DNA of 64,000 nucleotides, taken from NCBI GenBank assembly GCA_019694165.1, contig JAIBCL010000015.1:1-64000 (forward strand), written 5' to 3'. Positions 16,886 through 25,084 of this stretch are shown here, piece by piece (the first letter of the stretch is position 1; every line of letters begins with the position of its first letter). The notes beneath the pieces are model-generated. The model was not told the origin of the DNA and ran no database searches. It was given only the letters and a program-made list of their open reading frames with translations. The position numbers and the translations under genes are program-made. This DNA comes from Verrucomicrobiaceae bacterium (GTDB taxonomy: Bacteria > Verrucomicrobiota > Verrucomicrobiia > Verrucomicrobiales > Verrucomicrobiaceae).

Positions 16886-16927
16886 AGAGCTTTCCTTTCG
16901 GCCCACAAGCTACGCAGACTGCGTAGT
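16857..16927 (+). repeat. Structured intergenic repeat, copy D
   Basis: It shares GGCGCGAC, CGTGAAGAG and CAAGCTA with copy C and ends in a palindrome, CTACGCAGACTGCGTAG (16910-16926; 7-bp arms, 3-bp centre). The first part is the 3' end of the DUF6908-like gene. An A/C-rich leader and the start at 16968 follow. Confidence 0.6.
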
Positions 16928-16967
16928 CATGCAGGGCCGCTTATCCAAACCCAAACCTGATACCACC

Positions 16968-17672
16968 ATGCCCAAAGCAAAGACACCCTCCGTTGCGGCA
17001 GCGCCCGTTGTTGCTGCCACTCCACCCATTCCCGCCACTGGCCTGCGCAAGGTCAGCCTCGCGGGATTTGCCGTGCAGTCTCCTGCCGGCAAGACCGCCA
17101 AATCGTATCCGCTCCTGCCCGATCCCGACGGTCAGGTGGCGGAGATGGTCGCGATGATCCTCGATCAATCCGCGCAGCTTGAGGCGCTCGACGGTTCCGT
17201 CGAACTTCTCAAGAGCGAGTTGATCGCCATCGCCAAGCCGTTCTACTTCCAGCATCATGCCGGCCAGCATGCCGTTGCCTCGTCGATCGAGGCGCGCACG
17301 GCGGACGGCAAGGTGGTCCGAGTCGGGTTCAGCAATTCCTACCGAGGCACCGCTGACGAAACGGCGCTCGTGAGCGTTGCCGGAGATCATGCCGCGAGGT
17401 TCTTCAAACAGAACTTCGAGATTAAGATCAAGGGCGAGGCGATCCCGGAGGCGGCGGTGGAGCCACTGCTTGCGGAGTTGCAGGAGATGTTTGCGCGATA
17501 TGGCGCTAGCAGCGCGCTCGTTGCAAAGGCCACGATCAAACCGACCAAGGAGTTCCACACGGCGCGGCACACGCTGTTCACGCCGGAGCAGAACGCCGCT
17601 CTTGATAAGATCGTGCCGATCAGCGCGAGCGTGAAGACCAAGCTCGGACGGGGAGGCAGCGACGATGAGTGA
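16968..17672 (+). CDS. Conserved hypothetical phage protein
   Basis: The 234-residue protein has an Ala/Pro-rich N-terminus and then a folded region (YPLLPDPDGQVAEMVAMI, LDGSVELLKSELIAIAKP, VSVAGDHAARFFKQNF). It has no signal peptide or membrane segment. The start MPKAKTPSV at 16968 follows the leader TTATCCAAACCCAAACCTGA. It overlaps the ligase-like gene by 8 bp, so the two are probably co-translated. I do not recognise it. Confidence 0.6.
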   Translation: MPKAKTPSVAAAPVVAATPPIPATGLRKVSLAGFAVQSPAGKTAKSYPLLPDPDGQVAEMVAMILDQSAQLEALDGSVELLKSELIAIAKPFYFQHHAGQHAVASSIEARTADGKVVRVGFSNSYRGTADETALVSVAGDHAARFFKQNFEIKIKGEAIPEAAVEPLLAELQEMFARYGASSALVAKATIKPTKEFHTARHTLFTPEQNAALDKIVPISASVKTKLGRGGSDDE

Positions 17673-18411
17673 TTCCATCGTGCTGTCCATCTTCGGTGGC
17701 GAGCGATGCATTGCGACGCGGGCGGCTCTTGAGGGGGCCGCCCGCAGGCTGGCGGAGAAGCGGCAGAGGCAGATCGAGGCTGCGAAGCCGCCTCTGAGCT
17801 TGATCACCTATCCTGCTCGTCCCATCCAGGGCGGCAGGCTCGAACTCGCTCCGCCGAAGCGCGGCGTGTGGTTTGCCGAGCCGAAGTTCAATGGGTGGCG
17901 GGCGCTCGTCCATACTCCGAGTGGCACGATGTGGAACCGCCACGGGGCGAGGCTCACCATCGCGCATTGCTTCAAGGACGCGCTCGATGAACTGCGCGAC
18001 CTTGCCGATGAAGGGCTGATCTGGGCCGACTGCGAGGCGCTGGAGCGACGACATCAGATCGCGAGAGGTACGTTGATCGTGCTAGATGCGATCCCGGCCG
18101 ATTCCGCGTTCACCCCAAGCTATGCCGAGCGCCGGGAGTTCCTCGAATCCCTCCGCGTTCCGAAGGAGCCTTTTTCGAGCGGCCTCCACGATGGCGATGC
18201 AGCGCCTCTCCTGCTCACCACCAGCCGCATGGTCACCACTCAAAACGAATCTCTCGCGTTCTACCACAGCCTCCGGCACGCCAATCACTGCCTCCGGGCC
18301 GAGTTCTTTGAAGGGGTGGTGATGAAGCGGGCAGATGCGGCTTATCCGGTGCAGCTCCGCAGCAGCACGGAAGAAACACCATGCCTCATCAAGCACAGGT
18401 TCATCACCTGA
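17665..18411 (+). CDS. Second ATP-dependent ligase-like nucleotidyltransferase
   Basis: The 248-residue protein shows the ligase adenylation core: motif I AEPKFNGWRA with the candidate lysine at Lys74, motif III WADCEALE, an IIIa-like GTLIVLDAI and motif IV/V EFFEGVVMKR. A basic N-terminal helix region precedes it. The final OB-fold seems short or absent, so it may be a minimal DNA or RNA ligase, or a nucleotidyltransferase using another substrate. GGGAGG lies 8 nt before its ATG. Confidence 0.65.
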   Translation: MSDSIVLSIFGGERCIATRAALEGAARRLAEKRQRQIEAAKPPLSLITYPARPIQGGRLELAPPKRGVWFAEPKFNGWRALVHTPSGTMWNRHGARLTIAHCFKDALDELRDLADEGLIWADCEALERRHQIARGTLIVLDAIPADSAFTPSYAERREFLESLRVPKEPFSSGLHDGDAAPLLLTTSRMVTTQNESLAFYHSLRHANHCLRAEFFEGVVMKRADAAYPVQLRSSTEETPCLIKHRFIT

Positions 18412-18503
18412 TCCTTTGGTCCCTTTGCCAGCCGTCGGCCCATCGATGGAAACAAGCCATAAGTCGCTTGGCAGCTACAAGTTCACCGACGGCTGGCACT
18501 CCT

Positions 18504-18581
18504 TTGATCAAATGGCGCTCAAATCGGCGCGACACACAAAGTCCCGTGAAGAGGCTCTTCAAGCTATCCGCAGTCTGCGGA
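18504..18581 (+). repeat. Structured intergenic repeat, copy C
   Basis: It contains TTGATCAAATGGCGCTC, ATCGGCGCGACACACAAAG and CCGTGAAGAGGC, and ends in the inverted repeat TCCGCAGTCTGCGGA (18567-18581). A leader with ATTCAACCCAAACACCTG and the ATG at 18618 follow. The front half matches copies A and B; the end matches copy D. Confidence 0.7.
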
Positions 18582-18617
18582 TGGCGAATCCAATTCAACC
18601 CAAACACCTGACCCACC

Positions 18618-19568
18618 ATGCCCACACGCACCACCCATGCCCCTGAAATCGAACTGCCGCCCGATGCAGCCACCGCCGATGATCACCGCAACCCGCGCCG
18701 TAGGAGGCGCGAGGCCGAGGAACAAGCGCCCGAAGTCGGCCACCTCGTGCAACCAGACCCGAGGCATGATCTCGATTCCTTGATTCTGCATCCGGGAGTG
18801 AAGCAGGACATTCACGCCGGCCTGCGCGCGCTGGAGATCCGCGCCGACCTTGAGCGCATCTGGAACATCAGCACCGTCCAGCCGCAGGAGGGACGCTGCA
18901 TCTTGAACTTCTATGGCCCGGCAGGAACTGGCAAGACGCGAGCCGCATTGGGCGTGGCGCTGCGTCTCGGGAAGCCGCTATACCAAGTGGACTACAGCGC
19001 GGTGATCTCGAAATACCTTGGCGACACGGCCAAACATATCCGCCTCGCATTCGCCCAGGCTCGCGAGAACGACGCGGTGCTGTTCTTCGATGAGGCGGAC
19101 AGCTTGTTGTCGAAACGAGTGGCCACTGGTGAATCGTGTTCAACGAGCATCAACCAGAACCGAAACACGCTGATGCAGGAGCTGGATCGCTTTGATGGCG
19201 TGGTCATTGTGACCACCAATCTGTTCGAGAACTACGATCCCGCGCTGCTGCGCCGCATCCAGCGCCATATCAAGTTCCGCCTCCCCGACGAGGCCATGCG
19301 GCGGGAGTTGTTCGCTCTCCATCTTCCCAATCACTCCCGCATCGAGGCGGATTTCGCGGTTCTCGCGGGCCTTTCACGCGGGTTGAGCGGCGGGGACATC
19401 CTCAACATCTGCGTGAATGCGATTCATGCGGGGAGCACGGATGCGGACCCGGCAAAGTGGAAGGTGACGCAGGAGATGATGGAGAAGGAGATCAGGAAGG
19501 TGAAGCGGGCGAAGAAGGAGCATGACGGGAAGAGCGGGAGGGTGAGGAGGAGTGTTGGATTTTGTTGA
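18618..19568 (+). CDS. AAA+ ATPase (classic AAA clade)
   Basis: The 316-residue protein has Walker A FYGPAGTGKTRAAL (residues 98-111), pore-like and Walker B parts YLGDTAKHIRLAFAQAREND and AVLFFDEADSLLSKR, sensor GVVIVTTNLFENYD and arginine-finger region LLRRIQRHIKF, as in Cdc48/FtsH/spastin-type proteins. The N-terminal 50 residues are disordered and basic; the C-terminus is Lys-rich. It could be a protein-remodelling motor. It is the last rightward gene before the metal island, and its 3' end lies next to a decayed CDF gene. Confidence 0.85.
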   Translation: MPTRTTHAPEIELPPDAATADDHRNPRRRRREAEEQAPEVGHLVQPDPRHDLDSLILHPGVKQDIHAGLRALEIRADLERIWNISTVQPQEGRCILNFYGPAGTGKTRAALGVALRLGKPLYQVDYSAVISKYLGDTAKHIRLAFAQARENDAVLFFDEADSLLSKRVATGESCSTSINQNRNTLMQELDRFDGVVIVTTNLFENYDPALLRRIQRHIKFRLPDEAMRRELFALHLPNHSRIEADFAVLAGLSRGLSGGDILNICVNAIHAGSTDADPAKWKVTQEMMEKEIRKVKRAKKEHDGKSGRVRRSVGFC

Positions 19569-19613
19569 ATTTGCAAGATTCTACGCACTGCCGTGGAGGC
19601 CATGGTTTGGCCG

Positions 19614-19960
19614 TCATCTACCGGGCTGCTTCCGAACTGCATTCAAGGCACGCAAGATCGCCATGCCAATAACTCCGAGGCCGAGCGCAGCCAGAAAGCA
19701 TCCCTGCATCAGCGCCAGCGCTCCGCGCAACCGAGCGCGAGCAGGCCGAGGAAGATGACGGAGCCGTCACCAAGGAAATCGAGCGCGTCCGCCTTGAGCG
19801 CCTGACTTCTCGCGAGGAAGCCGCCGATGATCTTGACCATACCGAAGCCGAGATTGAGCAGGATCACGACCCATAAAGCGCGCCGGTAGACGGGATCGCT
19901 TGCGGCTCGCTTCTCGTCGGTGTGGCAGGCGCAGGAGTCGTTGTCGGAGGAGTCGCTCAT
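19614..19960 (-). pseudogene. Truncated, frameshifted cation diffusion facilitator (CDF) gene
   Basis: The frame from ATG 19960 gives 83 residues with the CDF start pattern: a Cys/His-rich head (CACHTDEKR), then DPVYRRALWVVILLNLGFG and LKADALDFLGDGSVIFLG. It stops at 19709 after CAERWR. The next frame continues the family sequence (ALALMQGCFLAALGLGVIGM, AILRALNAV) to a stop at 19614, so one frameshift split it. Intact family members continue for roughly 100 more residues; that part is gone at the junction with the phage AAA+ gene. It was probably a metal exporter gene at the end of the island. Confidence 0.75.
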
Positions 19961-20020
19961 GGATTAATGCGTCGCAGGGGTAGAGACATGAGGCTTCTGC
20001 ATGGATATTTGGCAGTGATT

Positions 20021-23000
20021 TCAGCCGAGCGTGGTTTGCAGCGCTCCTTTCCTGAACTCACGACCTCTCAGCCAAAGAAAGATCACGGGCGTGACGATGA
20101 GGATGTGAACCAGGCTAGAGATCATGCCGCCGATGACGGGAGTGGCGAGGGGTTGCATGACTTCGGAGCCTTGGCGGTGGCTCCACATGATGGGCAGTAG
20201 GCTGGCGACGATGGTGGCGACGGTCATGACTTTGGGGCGCAGGCGGAGGCGTGCGCCGTCTTTGACGGCTTGCACGAGATCGGCATACGCGAAGGCGGTG
20301 CCGAGCTGGGCCATGCGGGCCTTCACCGTTTCTTCGAGATACACGACCATGACTACGCCGGTCTGCACGGCGGTGCCAAAGAGGGCGATGTAGCCGACCC
20401 AGACGGCTCCGTTGAAGTTGTAGCCGAGGAGTTTTTGCAGCAGCACGCCGCCACTGAGGGCGAAGGGCACGGCGAGCATGACATGCGCGGCCTCCAGGGC
20501 GCTGTGATAGACGATGTAGAGCAGCACGAAGATGATGAGCAGCACGATGGGGAAGACGATCTGCATGGTCTGCACGAAGCGGCGCTGATTTTCATACTCG
20601 CCGGTCATTTTATAGGTCATGCCTTCCCAGTCGATGGTTTTGAGCTTCTGCTCGACCTCCAGCACGAAGCCGCCGAGATCGCGGTCTTGCACGTTGGCCT
20701 GGACATAGGAGCGGAGGCGTCCGTTCTCGCTGGCGATTTCGTTTGCGCCGACTTCGCGGGTGATCTTGGCGACCATGCCGAGCGGGATGTAGGTGACGGG
20801 CGCGTTGCTCGCGCTTGATGCCATGCCTGCGGCGGGTGCTGCGCCACCGCTCATTCCGCCTCCGCCACCCATCGGTGCGGTGCCGGATGCGCTCATGCCC
20901 TGACGTGCGGCGACGAGGATGCGGCTGAGTTTTTCGATGTCGTCACGCTCGCCGCGCTGCACGCGGATCTGAATGGGGAAGCGCTGGCGGCCCTCAATGG
21001 TGGTGCTGACGTTTTTGCCGCCGATGGCGATCTCCACGGCGTCGAGCACGTCTTTGGCGCTGAGGCCGTAGCGGGCCATGGCCTGGCGATCCACCTGGAT
21101 ATTGAGGTAGGGCTTGCCTTGCACTCGTGAGGGCGAGACTCCGGCGGCACCTTCGATGCTGTTGATGAGTTTTTCGATCTCGAAGGCTTTGTGCTGAATC
21201 TTGTCGAGGTTGTCGCCGTAGATTTTAACGCCGACTTGGGCGCGGATGCCGGTGTAGAGCATGAGGATGCGGTTTTCGATGGGTTGGAGAAAAGCGGGCA
21301 CATAGCCGGGCACTTGCTTCATCTTCTCCGTGAGTTCGGCTTTCAGCTTGTCCACGGTCATGCCCTCACGCCAAGCGGGATTGCGCTTCACGTTCCAGCG
21401 GCCATCGGGGATGTATTCGGGCTTGAGCATGATGGTCGTCTCCAGCATCTCGGTGGGCGCGGGATCGGTGGCGGTTTCAAAACGGCCCAACTTGCCTGCG
21501 ACGGACTCCACCTCGGGCGTGGCCGCGATGACCTTGTCCTGCCAGGACATGACGCGCTGGATTTCTTTGAGTCCGGTCTTGGGCATCATCACGGGCATGT
21601 AGAGCAGGCTGCCCTCATTGAGCGGCGGCATGAACTCCTTGCCAAAACCTGTGACGGCATCGGCGAGGCGTGGATAGCCAGTATCGCGGAGTTGCTTCAC
21701 GGTGGCGCGTGGCAAACCAAAGGCGGTGAGCAAGGCGACGCCGAGAATCATCATCGCCATGCCGATGACGGTTTTGCGATGATTGAGTGCCCAGTTCAGC
21801 GTCGGCCCATAAAGGCGCAGGAGAAACTTCATCACGAGATTGTGCTCCTCGGCATGAAACGGACCGCGCACGAGCAACGAACACAGCACGGGCACCAGCG
21901 TGACCGCAAGCAGCGTGGAACCGATCATGGCAAAGGTCTTGGTGAAGGCGAGCGGGTGAAACAGCTTTCCCTCCTGCCCGCTCAGCGCAAACACCGGCAC
22001 GAAGGCCAGGATGATGATCGCCATCGCGAAGAAGATGGGGCGGCCTACTTGCTTGCAGGCGGCGAGCGTGACGCTCCACGTTTCCTTGGAGTCGAGCCGC
22101 CCTCCTTTCTTCTTCTCCGCCTCCTCACAGTGTCGGATGACATTCTCCGTGACGACGATGGCCGCATCCACCAGCACGCCAATGGCGATGGCGATGCCGG
22201 TGAGCGACATGATGTTGCTGGTGATGCCGAACTCCTTCATCAGCAGGAACGAGATCAAGATGGAGACTGGCAGCGGCATCGTGACGATGAGGATGCTGCG
22301 GAAGTGCCAGAGGAAAATGATGTGGGCGAGCGTGACGAGTATGAACTCCTCCAGCAGCGCGTGTTTGAGCGTGCCGATGGTGTTATCGATGAGTTCGCTG
22401 CGATCATAAAAGGGCCGGATGGTGACGCCCGGCGGTAGGCTAGGTGCGATTTGCGCGATCTTTTCTTTGATGCGCTCGATGACGGCTTTGGCGTTTTCAC
22501 CCGTGCGCATGACGACGGTGCCGCCCACGGCTTCGTGGCCGTTCAGATCAAGCGCACCACGTCGGAAGTCGCCGCCGATCTGCACGGTGGCGATGTCCTT
22601 CAGATAGATGGGAGTGCCTTCCATGGCCTTCACGGTGACGAGTTCGAGGTCTTCCACGCTTGTGACCAATCCGATGCCGCGCAGCACAAACTCCGCGCCG
22701 TTCTCCTCCACCACCTTACCGCCGACGTTGAGATTGGCGTTTTGCACCGCTGTCATCACATCCATGAGCGTGATGTTCGACATGCGCATCTTGGTGGAGT
22801 TCAGCTCCACCTGATACTGCTTCACAAAGCCGCCGATGCTCGCCACCTCGGCCACGCCTTGCACACTAGCGAGCTGGTAGCGCACATACCAGTCTTGCAG
22901 TGAGCGCAGTTGCGCGAGGTCGTAACCGCCATCCTGCGCTTTGGCAGGATCGACATGGAAGTAGTATTGATACACCCAGCCGAGGCCGGAAGCATCGGGA

Positions 23001-23389
23001 CCGAGCTGCGGCTTCACGCCTTCGGGCATGGAGGCTTGCAGGTAGTTCAGCCGTTCCAGCACCCGTGCGCGGGCAAAGTAAGTGTCCACCTTGTCCTCGA
23101 AGATGATCGTGATGAGCGAGAACCCGAACATCGAGGTCGCACGCACTTCTTTGACGCCTGCCAGACCTTGCAACCCGGTGGAAAGCGGGAACGTCACCTG
23201 ATCCTCGACCTCCTGCGGACTGCGGCCCATCCACTCGCCATACACGAGCACTTGGTTCTCCGTGAGATCAGGGATGGCATCGACAGGCGTGAGGTAGATG
23301 GCCCGCACACCGAGCGCGATGAGCAGCAGAGCCGCGCAAGCAACGAGGAAACGATTTTTCAGGCTCCAGTGAATGATGGCCTCGATCAT
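20021..23389 (-). CDS. cusA: CusA-type Cu(I)/Ag(I) RND efflux pump
   Basis: This 1122-residue inner-membrane antiporter (HME-RND) drives metal ions out through the tripartite complex. It starts MIEAIIHWSLKNRFLV, has IPDLTENQVLVYGEWMGRSP typical of CusA, and the TM4 motif IGVLVDAAIVVTENVIRH of the Cu/Ag group. The methionine positions used by E. coli CusA are kept in LLYMPVMMP, TEMLETTIMLKP and NRILMLYTGI. A Gly/Met/Ala-rich insert near residues 835-860 (GGGGGMSGGAAPAAGMASS) is unusual. It overlaps the adaptor gene by 4 bp. Substrate by motif: Cu(I)/Ag(I). Confidence 0.92.
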   Translation of the reverse strand: MIEAIIHWSLKNRFLVACAALLLIALGVRAIYLTPVDAIPDLTENQVLVYGEWMGRSPQEVEDQVTFPLSTGLQGLAGVKEVRATSMFGFSLITIIFEDKVDTYFARARVLERLNYLQASMPEGVKPQLGPDASGLGWVYQYYFHVDPAKAQDGGYDLAQLRSLQDWYVRYQLASVQGVAEVASIGGFVKQYQVELNSTKMRMSNITLMDVMTAVQNANLNVGGKVVEENGAEFVLRGIGLVTSVEDLELVTVKAMEGTPIYLKDIATVQIGGDFRRGALDLNGHEAVGGTVVMRTGENAKAVIERIKEKIAQIAPSLPPGVTIRPFYDRSELIDNTIGTLKHALLEEFILVTLAHIIFLWHFRSILIVTMPLPVSILISFLLMKEFGITSNIMSLTGIAIAIGVLVDAAIVVTENVIRHCEEAEKKKGGRLDSKETWSVTLAACKQVGRPIFFAMAIIILAFVPVFALSGQEGKLFHPLAFTKTFAMIGSTLLAVTLVPVLCSLLVRGPFHAEEHNLVMKFLLRLYGPTLNWALNHRKTVIGMAMMILGVALLTAFGLPRATVKQLRDTGYPRLADAVTGFGKEFMPPLNEGSLLYMPVMMPKTGLKEIQRVMSWQDKVIAATPEVESVAGKLGRFETATDPAPTEMLETTIMLKPEYIPDGRWNVKRNPAWREGMTVDKLKAELTEKMKQVPGYVPAFLQPIENRILMLYTGIRAQVGVKIYGDNLDKIQHKAFEIEKLINSIEGAAGVSPSRVQGKPYLNIQVDRQAMARYGLSAKDVLDAVEIAIGGKNVSTTIEGRQRFPIQIRVQRGERDDIEKLSRILVAARQGMSASGTAPMGGGGGMSGGAAPAAGMASSASNAPVTYIPLGMVAKITREVGANEIASENGRLRSYVQANVQDRDLGGFVLEVEQKLKTIDWEGMTYKMTGEYENQRRFVQTMQIVFPIVLLIIFVLLYIVYHSALEAAHVMLAVPFALSGGVLLQKLLGYNFNGAVWVGYIALFGTAVQTGVVMVVYLEETVKARMAQLGTAFAYADLVQAVKDGARLRLRPKVMTVATIVASLLPIMWSHRQGSEVMQPLATPVIGGMISSLVHILIVTPVIFLWLRGREFRKGALQTTLG

Positions 23390-25080
23390 GGCAGCGCCTC
23401 CCCTGGCTTGATCTCCTTCACGCACTCCAGCATGTCAGCGCCGAAGAAAGGATTGTGTCCCGGTCGTTCACTGGTCTGCACCCAATGCCCAATTTTAGGC
23501 GCTCCATCCACGACACGATCCACCATGTAGCACTCCCAGACTTTGAACTCTGGCATTCCAGCCGCCATGCGCAGCGGCTCCAGCAGCGCAGTGTTTGCCA
23601 TCGTGAACTGATGAAAGGCCACACGCGCTTTTTGGATGTCATCAAAGCCGTGGAAGTGCCGTGCTTTGTCGAGCGCGTCGAGTTTGGGAGCCAGTTCTGT
23701 GCGTGATTTTAGCGCCTCGATCAGCTCGCCCGTTTGCATCATCGCGGGTTCGCTGGCTTTGTTGAATGCAGCCAGATCGTCGGCGGAGAGCGCTGCGGCC
23801 ATCGCATCGGCTACTTGGATGAAATTGGTCAGGGCTTTCTTCTGGTCGTCCGTCAGCGCGGCGACTGGGGCCATTGGCACCGTAGGCGATGCGAAGGAGC
23901 GGTTCATCTCCGCCTGTCCGTCGATGAGCAGGTTGCCATTGGTCACAATTTTGTCGCCCGCCTTGATGCCGGAGAGCACTTCCAGCAGCGCATCTCCACG
24001 CCGCCCAATCTTCACCACGCTGCGGGCATACGCGCCGCCGCCTTGATCGACATACACCACGGCTTCGGGGCCGGTCTGCATGACGGCGGATTTTGGCAGT
24101 GTCAGCACCGGAGGGATTTCCACAGCCACGGCACCATCGGCATAAAGACGATGCAGCAGTTCGCGGCGACCGTTCACGAGCGGATTGGGCAGTTCCACAC
24201 GCACTTGTGTGGAGCGCGAGGCTTCATCGAAGTTCGGGTCAATGAAGGTGATCTCGCCGGTGAAAACTTTGCCTGGCACCGAGGGCGTGGTCACATCCAC
24301 TTTTTGCCCGATCTTGATCCAAGGCATGTCCTGCTCATACGCGCGGAATTGAAACCACATCACGCTGAAGTCGGCGATGGCAAAGAGCTTCTGGCCCATC
24401 GTCACATACTGGCCCTCATAGACATCGTGCTCGACGACCGTGCCGGTGAGCGGAGCCAGAATCTCAGAGGTCAAGGCGTCGGCGGGTTTCTTTTCCAGCG
24501 CTTCGATCTGCTCCGGGGTCAGTCCCATCTGGCGCAGACGCAGCGCCGTGTTTTTTTTCAGATCGCCCGTGAGCTGGCGATACTCGCGCTCGGTCTGCAA
24601 AAGTGTGGGGCTGTAAAGCAAGGCCAGCGGCTCGCCGGCGACGACTTCCGCGCCATGATGATTGGCGAAAAGCTTGTCCACACGCCCATCGACATAGGCG
24701 CTGATGATGCGGTGGCGGCGTTCATCATCGTCCATCACGCCTGCCACGCGCAGCGTCTTCGTGAGCGGCTGGATTTTCGCCTCGGTCGTTTCGACACGCA
24801 TGATTTGGATTTGATTCTGCGTAAGCGGGATGACATCGCCACCAGCGGCGTCGAAACCTTTTTCGCCTTCGTAAACGGGCGTCAGCTTCATGCCGCAGAT
24901 GGTGCAGCGGCCTGGTTTGTCGCTCTTGATCCAAGGGTGCATGGCGCTCTGATAAAAGAGCACCTTGCGCTCGCCGGATGACGCGGGCGTGGTCATGAAA
25001 ATGTCACCGAAGTTGCCACGCAAAAACCAGCCTCCGACAAGCGCGGCGATGATGAGAAGAAAGGCGATAAAGTTTTTCAT
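23386..25080 (-). CDS. cusB: CusB-type periplasmic adaptor with N-terminal heavy-metal-binding domain
   Basis: The 564-residue membrane fusion protein starts MKNFIAFLLIIAALVGG, an uncleaved anchor or signal. A heavy-metal-binding domain follows with YQSAMHPWIKSDKPGRC and ICGMKLTPVYEG, the CxxCGM pattern found in CusB-like adaptors. Next come the barrel-sandwich, a short helical hairpin (LLQTEREYRQLTGDLKKNTA) and the beta-barrel domain. The last 150 residues are a DUF3347-like helical domain rich in His/Met, sometimes fused to such adaptors. The frame is open to 25146, but MKNF gives a proper N-terminus. Confidence 0.9.
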   Translation of the reverse strand: MKNFIAFLLIIAALVGGWFLRGNFGDIFMTTPASSGERKVLFYQSAMHPWIKSDKPGRCTICGMKLTPVYEGEKGFDAAGGDVIPLTQNQIQIMRVETTEAKIQPLTKTLRVAGVMDDDERRHRIISAYVDGRVDKLFANHHGAEVVAGEPLALLYSPTLLQTEREYRQLTGDLKKNTALRLRQMGLTPEQIEALEKKPADALTSEILAPLTGTVVEHDVYEGQYVTMGQKLFAIADFSVMWFQFRAYEQDMPWIKIGQKVDVTTPSVPGKVFTGEITFIDPNFDEASRSTQVRVELPNPLVNGRRELLHRLYADGAVAVEIPPVLTLPKSAVMQTGPEAVVYVDQGGGAYARSVVKIGRRGDALLEVLSGIKAGDKIVTNGNLLIDGQAEMNRSFASPTVPMAPVAALTDDQKKALTNFIQVADAMAAALSADDLAAFNKASEPAMMQTGELIEALKSRTELAPKLDALDKARHFHGFDDIQKARVAFHQFTMANTALLEPLRMAAGMPEFKVWECYMVDRVVDGAPKIGHWVQTSERPGHNPFFGADMLECVKEIKPGEALP

Positions 25081-25084
25081 GGGA

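Noticed and set aside
11600-18617. A/C-rich repeats in leaders as a CRISPR array
   Set aside because: The units are short, irregularly spaced and each lies before a different gene; there are no regular spacers and no cas genes.
21191-22438. Long plus-strand frames opposite the CusA gene, and similarly at 42140-43474
   Set aside because: Both are antisense shadows of RND pumps with the same low-information His/Asp/Arg composition.
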